A DNA stretch of 64,000 bases, taken from NCBI GenBank assembly GCA_964030785.1, contig OZ034966.1, positions 4,728,152 through 4,792,151 on the forward strand, in the 5' to 3' direction. Source of the DNA: Siderastrea siderea. Taxonomy: Eukaryota; Cnidaria; Anthozoa; Scleractinia; Rhizangiidae. Positions 56,638 to 64,000 of the stretch are shown here, piece after piece. The notes beneath the pieces were generated by a model. It was not told where the DNA came from, did no database searches, and saw only the letters and a list, made by a program, of their open reading frames with translations. The position numbers were made by a program, and so were the translations under genes. Numbering within the stretch: the stretch's first letter is position 1; every line of letters begins with the position of its first letter.

Positions 56638-59600
56638 GTGAGTACAGAACTTCAACTACAACACAGACTGTAGAGTACAGCTAGGCATGAAACGTGCACA
56701 ACTACTGGCGGGGTATGAAACGTGGAATAGATAAAACAAAAATGTACTTTTCGGATGATTTCAACTTGTTTCCTTACACACAAAAGAAAAGTAATAACTT
56801 CAAATTTAGCTCCTCTTTGACATACAGGCTGGTTAAAACGTATGAAACACAGTTCCGTCATGTCTCAATGTGAGAGCTTTTAAGACTCAGAGAATAAGCC
56901 TAATGCTTTTGATTAAAACTCGAGCGAATACATCAGTAGACTGGTACGCATGTTCAATAAATAAATGGGTTAGTTTCTAAAGAAATTGTGGTGCTGCGTC
57001 GGTGGGGAAGTGAGACACATTTCAATTGGGCCAACGCCCGAAACGTCAGCTTTGGAATTTCTTTGCGGTGGCCTATTTACCTTATCAACTCAGCTGATAA
57101 ATCCAAATTTTGATACGCCTAACAGTTGTTTTCTTTCGTTTTGGTTTAAACACTGAGAACAACCCACAGAAAACGTAAGAAGGAGGAAAGAAAAAACGTA
57201 ATACGCTAATTCTTGCAGTGGAACTAAGGCCCCGTCTACACTAATCAGGACAAATTATTTTGAAAACTCGCAACATTTTTCCTCCGGTTTGGCCCCTGCA
57301 TCCACACTAAAACGGCGTATTCGGCCACCAATAACGGATCTTTCTGAAAACGCTCCAGAGTGGATAAATTTCAAAACACCGGCTAGTGTTAGCGCGGGCG
57401 GCGAGAACTGAGCTTTTTGAAAACGATGACGTCACAACGGTCAAGTGATCTTTGTCACAGTGTTAAGCTTCGATCATTATTCCAAAAAGGCAAACGAACT
57501 GATGTTTCACTTCACTGCATTTAATTGTTCTACTTTAATGAAATGATATCGATCGCACAGCGTACTTTCCGCCGAGTGTATGGACTTGAATAAACACCAA
57601 AACAAAACATAGGCCCGCAATGCGTGCAGAACCGACGAAGTGTTGGTTTGTCTCGAAAAGAAAGCAAGCAAGCGTGATTACACGTTCGATAACATTCAAG
57701 TGTCTGTAACAGCAAGTTGCAGCAAAGGTGCGTAACTGTACGTCCCATGAAAAGAACAAGTAGTCCTGAGGGCTGCATAACCGTGCCATCTGGCTCCCGT
57801 GCTGATGTGGCAGTTGTAAACAAAGTCTTCTCTTAGACTTATAGAATTACAGCAACCAACGCTGAAATTTGACCAACTGAAAAGGCGACCAATGCCCTGG
57901 AAAGGAGGTCAACTGAATTATTCACCCTCTCCTTACCAAACATAGCTCCGCAGACTACGCTCATAACCTCATTCTTCACTCAAGATCATTTTTCGCTGTC
58001 TTTTGTTTGGTCTTCCTCAAAACCATGAACAAAAAGGCCGTCACAACTCTCAAAACAGACGCATTTCAATGTTAAATTTTGTTGAATTAAATTTAAAAAT
58101 TTTAATGTCGATATAAATTTGTCCACAACTGAACATGCTTTTACGAGAGTTAATTGTGAGCGTTTTATTTATATATGGTTGTGAATATGGCACTATAAAA
58201 ACATGATTATCGATAAAGACAAACACATCGTCAGAATCTGGAGAAATTAGTAAAGAGCGAAGTCGTCGCTTTATCTCAAACACGTTAAAGCATGTCTTAC
58301 AACGTAAACGTAGTCAGCAAGTTGTCTCGAACTCTAAAATCGAACAATTCGGATCAAAATCAAAAGTAAAGAAAAAATTAAAAAGGCTAACTGGTATATC
58401 CTTCTGTGCCGCTTATACTATCCAAGAAGATCCAGCCTAGTGTAGTAATCCATTTCCCACCTGCGAATTACCTTTCTTAACGTTGGCAGCTAGATACTTT
58501 CCAAAAATTAAAAATAACCACAACAACATACACCAGAATGTTTCTTTCAAAACATTTACTGAGAACGATTCTTTCCTTACGATGTTTCAGCAACACTTTG
58601 GTGCCATCAGCATCAACAGTGCCACTGGACTTCACCTCCTGTTATTATCAGTCCTCCTTCCTTTCTCTCACTAGTATTTCTGTATCAGTATTTCCTTTCG
58701 TGACAGGCAAGCCTAGGTGCATTCTGTGTCAATACCACCCTGAAGAAATACTGAAGTCTTGTAAGAAATTGTACGCCAAAAACTGAAACCCACGCCGAAG
58801 ATCTTCGGCGTAGTCCTCATAAAATGCAGCCTGGCAGGCAAGGATCCGGCCAAAAGCTAACGTGTGCGTCTGGGTACCTACGATACTTTTTACGTGGACC
58901 CTTGTCCTATCGTGCGTGCACGTGTGTACTTATCGATGTCTGTGTACAACTTCTTCTCTATATGTTTTGAGCTCAGCACAAAATTACCACAACACACTCG
59001 CTGCCAATTCAAAATGACGACTCGTCCGCTCTCACGTCATCCCATCCCATCGGCCATAGCGACATACACACCTTATGTGGCTTACACAACGTAATTAATT
59101 ACTTTTTCCAATTCAAAACAGTACGAGGCACAAAACTATACTTGAAAATATTCATTCTCGCGTAAATAAGCGAAAATACTTAGAACGCTGTTTGAGTTTG
59201 ATTGATAATGTAAAGCGTATTCCGTGTTTTTGTAATTTGTAATCCCAACCAATTGTATAAGATCCTGGCTTAATTGTTATTTGTCTTTCTTTTCCGTTTT
59301 TTTTTCTGTTATCACCTGTAATGTAATGTGTGTTGTTTGCTAAATAAAGTATTAAAAAAAAGAGTTTGATTGCTTTCTGATTTGCTTGCTTGGAGTTGAA
59401 CATTGCGCTCCAAAATTTTTGTGAAATAGTCCGACGTAGACATCAAAACACGTTGTGTTCATTGCTCTTGTCAAATGGGACTTACCGGCTCCACGACGTT
59501 TAATACAGACCGCACAGAGAGCGACAGTTTTGGACAACACTTGGTAAAACCAGTGCGTGGAGGGACAATTTCCAGAATTTCATGAACGAAGTGGTTCTTC

Positions 59601-60033
59601 CTGAAGAATGGCGTGAGAAGATTAGGATGTCAAGCCCGGGGGGAGGGGAGTGGGGGTTAAGGGGCTCCGTTTTGAATTTAAGCGGACGTCTGCATCCTCC
59701 ACCATGCATTTAGCATTCCTAAGGCCAAGGCAGTGTTTCAGTGTGTGCGGCAGAAACGATACGAAAACGATAGTGTGAACAGAAAACATTTTATCCGTTT
59801 TCGGTTCTACTGAGGGCTAGACGGGGGCTAAGTTTTTTTTATGATCTGATAAACAGCCTTTGTGCTAAAGTAGAGTTAACATGTATATGTCAAGAAAACC
59901 ATGATCGTTTAGTAAATCGCTTGTCTCACGATTTAGTCACTTTGATGTGGATCGCCACGTTTCGACCGCTATACTGCTGGTCTCCATCAGCGATGGCGTC
60001 GACTGGCTATGTATCATGATAAGTTAAGTACCG
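56638..60033. other. Intergenic region with small repeats, no supported gene
   Basis: 57232-57440 holds a dispersed-repeat-like stretch (GGCCCCGTCTACACTAATC ... AACGATGACGTCAC). 58789-58812 contains a perfect palindrome ACGCCGAAGATCTTCGGCGT. Other reading frames are short and lack motifs. 59350 has AATAAAG before A-rich DNA, and 59640 a G-rich run. Confidence 0.4.
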
Positions 60034-60378
60034 TCAGGTGGTTGTGTGGGATTGGTGCATTCGATTCTCATTTTTCTGACTAGACACTGTTCCCTCAGAG
60101 GTCCACTGTGGTACCGATCGGTCGTTGTTTGATCGTGGGTATCCACGCTTCTGGAATTCAATTCCGTTTTTCCTATTGGTGTTGTTAGGGTGAAGTCTTA
60201 TGTGAATGGCCTCTTTAACCCTACGGGTGTACCAATGTGGGTGGCGGTCAAGGGGGTGGTGTCCGGTCTTATTAGCATGCTTTGAGGCGGCTGCGATCTG
60301 AGTTCGTGCAAGCCGTATATCTTTGTCGTGTTCCTTAACATACACCGATCTTCCCGTCTTTCCAATATAGACTTTCAT
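60034..60378 (-). pseudogene. Penelope-like element GIY-YIG endonuclease remnant
   Basis: Minus-strand 114 codons: VYIGKTGRSVYVKEHDKDI, SKHANKTGHHPLD, VKEAIHIRLHPNNTNRKNG. This order (GIY-YIG-type start, A-x-x-H-x-x-x-x-H, then EAIHI and NRxxG) is the C-terminal endonuclease of Penelope-like or related retroelements. The usual RT is not seen upstream, so it is a 5'-truncated fragment. Confidence 0.65.
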
Positions 60379-60379
60379 T

Positions 60380-63300
60380 CGCAGGCTATCACGATGGGAT
60401 CACCACCTTACGGCGGTAGGATGGTTTGTGTGTCTCTATGACCCCTAGAGCTGTGTCGGCTGGAGTACTGTACTCATGGTAGGGCCACCCATGCGAACAG
60501 GTCGAAGGGCAGAGACCAGACGAAGAGTGATCCCCTGGCCCTCCAGTTTAGGGGTTGGGCGCAGGGTTAACAACCCTGCCCCATAAAAAAGGACACTGTT
60601 ACAGAAACCTGAATCACTTCAATGATACAGCCCAAAATGGGGAGTTCACTGCTGGGACAGTCGTGATGCTCTTAGGCTAAAGCCATCCGGAAGCCCATAT
60701 GCCGATAGGTCCCATAGTAGACCCCAGACAACAAACTAACATCGGGTGCTGGAACGTGAGGACAATGGCATAAATGAAAAAAAAACGGCACAAGAGGCTA
60801 CGGGGATAAAAGATTATGGGATCGACGTGTTAGGAAGAAGTGGGAGCAGGTGGAAGGGAATAGGGTCAGTTACACTGCAAAGTGGTGAAACAGTGGTGTA
60901 CGTAGGTGATGACAAGGTACAACAAGGAGGAGTAGCCATCAAGATGAGTGCAAGAGCAAAGAGAGCCTTGATAGACTGGACACCGATCAGCAAAAGAATT
61001 GTTAAGGCTCGGTTCTACTCAAGACAAAAAAAATTGACAGTGATACAAACGTACGCAGGACACAGTATCAAGCTGCAACTTAAACGACATGATTGTGGTG
61101 ATAGGTGATCTGAATGCCAAGGTGGGAAACAACAACGCGAACAGAGAAGAGGTTATAGGGAACCATGGAGAGAGACAACAACGGAGAGAGATTCTGCGAA
61201 TTCTGCATCTCAGGTATATTAAGGACTGGGTCATTTGAGGTACATTCATAAATGAAGGGGGCGGTCTATCTCAGTAAGTATGCAACCTATTGACACGAAA
61301 TTAAGCAAAAAGATGAAACTTGTTACGAAGGCTCCTTTTGATGAACAGCTGTGACAATAGGGATCACGTGACTAATTAAGGTATTAAATTTCGATATTAT
61401 TCTTTAGGCGAGATGCAGGAGAACTTATGCAAACCTCACTTACAAAATGTCGTCTTAATAGTTTTCCTTGCATTAAGTTCTACATGAAATTAACTGGAAG
61501 GCGTGTCCAGGTCACGTGGTCATTGAAATGTCATGATTTTGCTGTCACGCAATAGCCATAAGACCTTCATCCAGGGTAGGGAGACCACTTCTCCAGTTAC
61601 ATTTGGAAAGTACCTCATAAAGGTAGAAACGCAATCACTGGAAATGCCAGGTAAACGTATTTTTTCCTAGTGTGCAGAAGCCCTAAAGAACAAAACCGGA
61701 AGTGAAACCTTAATTGGTCACGCAATGTGTTGCCATGGAAATGTCAATGTCAAAAATACTATATCAACAGGATAAAGGCCATGGCCAAGTCTCACACTTA
61801 TCCAACGTTTCCTTTCGAAGATAGACCACCCCCATTACTTTCTGGATCAGATACTTGCAGACCCAGTCCTTAATATACCTGAGATCGCGAATGGATTAGC
61901 TGTGGCCGGAACATTGTTCCCACGAAAAGAAATGTACAAGCTGATGTGGAGATCACCAGATGGGAAAACGGTGAACCAGATCGACCATGTCACGGTGAAT
62001 GGTCGCATGAGAACATCAACACTGGACACGAGAGTGATGAGAGGAGCAGACGTTTATAGCGACCACTATCTTGTCAGATCCAGAATAAGACTAAAGCTGG
62101 CGAGGGTTGAGAGAAAGGAAAAAGGAAGGCAGAGGTTTGACGTACGCAAACTGCAAAGTGAAGAGATCAGAAGAAGTTACAATATTGAAGTGAAGAACAG
62201 GTTTGAAGCAATAGGTGACATAGTACACCCAGAGGAATAACATGATAAGCTGTTGGAATCCTACAGAGAAGCCGCAAAGAAAGTCATCAGAAAGATAAGG
62301 CAGTAAAGCAAGCCGTGGATAGGAGACGAAACATGGAAAAAAGTCAAGTAAAGGAAAGAGGCAAATTAAAAATGGAAAGTGCGAGAGAAAACGGCTTAGA
62401 AGGAGAGAAGAGTACAGTGCGAAGAACAAGGACGCTAGGAGGAGTGCAAGGGACGATAAGAGAACGTGGATGGAAAATAAAGGTGTGGCAGCGGAAAAGG
62501 CGGCTGAAAGCAGTAGAAACAAAGAACTGTGTAGCATAATGAAGACGACAGCAGGGGAACGGAAGAGACAATCCGCAGGCGTGAAGGACAAACAAGGAGC
62601 GCCGGAAGACAGAAACACAAGGAAGTCTGCAGAGATGGGTTGAGCACTTAAGTGAAATACTAAACAGAGATACCCAACAAACACAGTGTATAAAAAAAGG
62701 GGTAGAAGAGATGGAAGAGATCAAGGAAATCGATTTAGGGAGATTGCGAGTGCAGGAGGTCAAGAATGCGTTGAAGAGGACAAGGACAGGGAAAGCGGCT
62801 GGAGTAGATGAAGTAGGCCCGGAGCTACTAACAGCTGACTTGGAAGGGACCGCTATGAGACTAGCTATAGCTAGATGTCACAACAGGCTTTGGGACACTG
62901 AGAGGTGACCAGAAATGTGGAAGAAAGGTCTTGTAGTCACGATACTCAAAAAGGGTAATCTGCGCGATTGTAACAGATGGAGAGGAGTGACCTTACTACG
63001 GGTCATCAGTAAGATATTCTGCAGGATGCTACTTGAGCGGATCAAAGAAGATGTATACAAGAGGCTGTGTAAAGAACAGGCGGGATTAACACCGAAGAGA
63101 AGTACAACAGAACAAATCTTTATATTGAGAAATATTTTAGAGCAGGCGAATTAGTGGAGAACAGGTCTGTACAAACACTTTGTGGACTTTGAAAAAAGCC
63201 TTTGATTCAATACACCGAGAAAGCTTGTGGAACATCATGAGGAGTTATGAGATACCAAGCAGGATGGTAAGAGTGATAGCAGACATATATGAGGGTTTTG

Positions 63301-63950
63301 AGTGCACAGTAATCGACGGAAATGAGACGCCAAATTAGTTCACGATCAAGCCGGGAGTCAAGCAGGGAGGTGTGATGTCGGGATTCCTTTTCTTACAGGT
63401 CATTGATTGGGTCACGTGGAAGGTAACAGCAGACAAGACAAGAGGGATACGATGGGATTTCACTACAGTACTGGAGGACTTTAATTTTGCGCACATGGCG
63501 TTACTGTCGTCCAAGTTCAATGACCTTCCTAAGAAGATCAGGAGATTGACAGAGGATGCAGCCAGAGTAGGTCTTAAACTCAACGTGAGAATGCAAAACG
63601 CTGAGGACGGGGCATGCTAAAAGCGAGGAGAGAATTGTGGTGAATGGTGACCAAGTAGAAGAGGTTGAGGAGTTTGCGTACCTAGGAGCCAGCAGTGTAG
63701 ACGAACAAGCTGCAGAAGGCACGTGGTGCATTCCAGAGATTAAGGAAGGTGTGGCCAACCTGAGGAACACGGAGGAGAACCAAGATACGCCTGTTCAAGA
63801 CCTTAGTGAGACCAGTCCTACTATATGGTTGCGAAACCTGGAAGATTGTTGTATTTTATATTTTTTGTATTTTTGTATTTTATATTTTCTACTTACTTCT
63901 AAAATTATAAACATTATTATTATTGTTATTATTCATTATTATTATTTTTA
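60380..63950 (+). mobile_element. Degraded LINE (non-LTR) retrotransposon
   Basis: After a GC-richer 5' part (60420-60740), broken frames encode an AP-endonuclease domain: GCWNVRTMA near 60750, VVIGDLNAKVGNNN near 61095, and after an insertion SPDGKTVNQIDHV and GADVYSDHYLV (61960-62070). A reverse transcriptase follows: KRTRTGKAAGVDEVGPELL (62775), LVVTILKKGN, then NRWRGVTLLRV, HFVDFEKA (63178), IKPGVKQGGVMSGFLF (63340), and where the catalytic FADD is expected NFAHMALL (63480-63510). Many stops and the lost catalytic aspartates show it is dead. It ends in an ATT-rich tail (63903-63948). Confidence 0.8.
61209..61883. mobile_element. Inverted-repeat insertion within the LINE endonuclease
   Basis: CTCAGGTATATTAAGGACTG (61209 on) recurs inverted at 61860-61883, and GGGGGCGGTCTATCT (61256-61270) as AGATAGACCACCCCC (61821-61835). 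It splits the endonuclease coding sequence and has no gene of its own. Confidence 0.65.
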
Positions 63951-64000
63951 GATCACAAAGGCAGATGAAAAAAAAATTAAACAGCTTCCAATGCCAATGC

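Overview
The window is animal nuclear DNA packed with transposable elements, probably from an anthozoan cnidarian (coral or sea-anemone type). This is inferred from the repeat landscape: palindromic MITEs, a 67-bp minisatellite, BEL/Pao, Penelope-like and LINE remnants, and Maverick/Polinton elements. There is no bacterial operon structure and almost no recognisable host gene.

Two large, mutually unrelated Maverick/Polinton (adintovirus-like) endogenous viruses dominate. Element M1 (1829-22863, about 21.0 kb) has terminal inverted repeats of about 320-333 bp and a perfect 6-bp target duplication, ATTAGC. It sits inside a BEL/Pao retrotransposon read on the minus strand: its RT-RNase H half lies at 1-1828 and its gag/protease half at 22864-25606. 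M1 keeps single open frames for family-B DNA polymerase, chromodomain integrase, packaging ATPase, adenain-like protease, double-jelly-roll major capsid protein, a doubled minor capsid protein, a PLA2-like protein and several small basic core proteins. Its accessory genes are on the plus strand at both ends: a basic-plus-acidic repeat regulator, a SLOG-type nucleotide-binding protein, and a tandem RING protein. A minus-strand 2-TM protein resembles SLATT effectors. A tRNA-like Pol III gene sits between the ATPase and the protease.

Element M2 (about 25891-42541, 16.65 kb) carries a divergent version of the same module: polymerase, integrase, protease, MCP, penton, ATPase, PLA2, pX-like protein, and a fibre with a collagen-like stalk. 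Almost every large gene is broken by frameshifts or stops, and a MITE has entered the fibre gene. Its TIRs are themselves about 190-bp hairpins and continue into the start codons of the two outermost genes. Most of its genes have a TATATA-type motif a few to about 20 bases before the ATG.

From 42542 to the end lie nested non-autonomous DNA transposons (including a MULE-like element with a perfect 9-bp target duplication), several hairpin MITEs, a hAT-like transposase remnant, the minisatellite, one frameshifted multi-pass membrane protein gene (53805-55036), a Penelope GIY-YIG remnant, and a dead LINE (60380-63950).

The most unusual content is in M1: a SLOG protein and a SLATT-like two-helix membrane protein in one animal virus-like element, with a cluster of five Pumilio-type UGUANAUA motifs after the SLOG gene, a Pol III tRNA-like unit, and QRGG-type putative adenain sites in the N-terminal part of many small virion proteins. 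Start codons were chosen as ATG because this is a eukaryotic locus.
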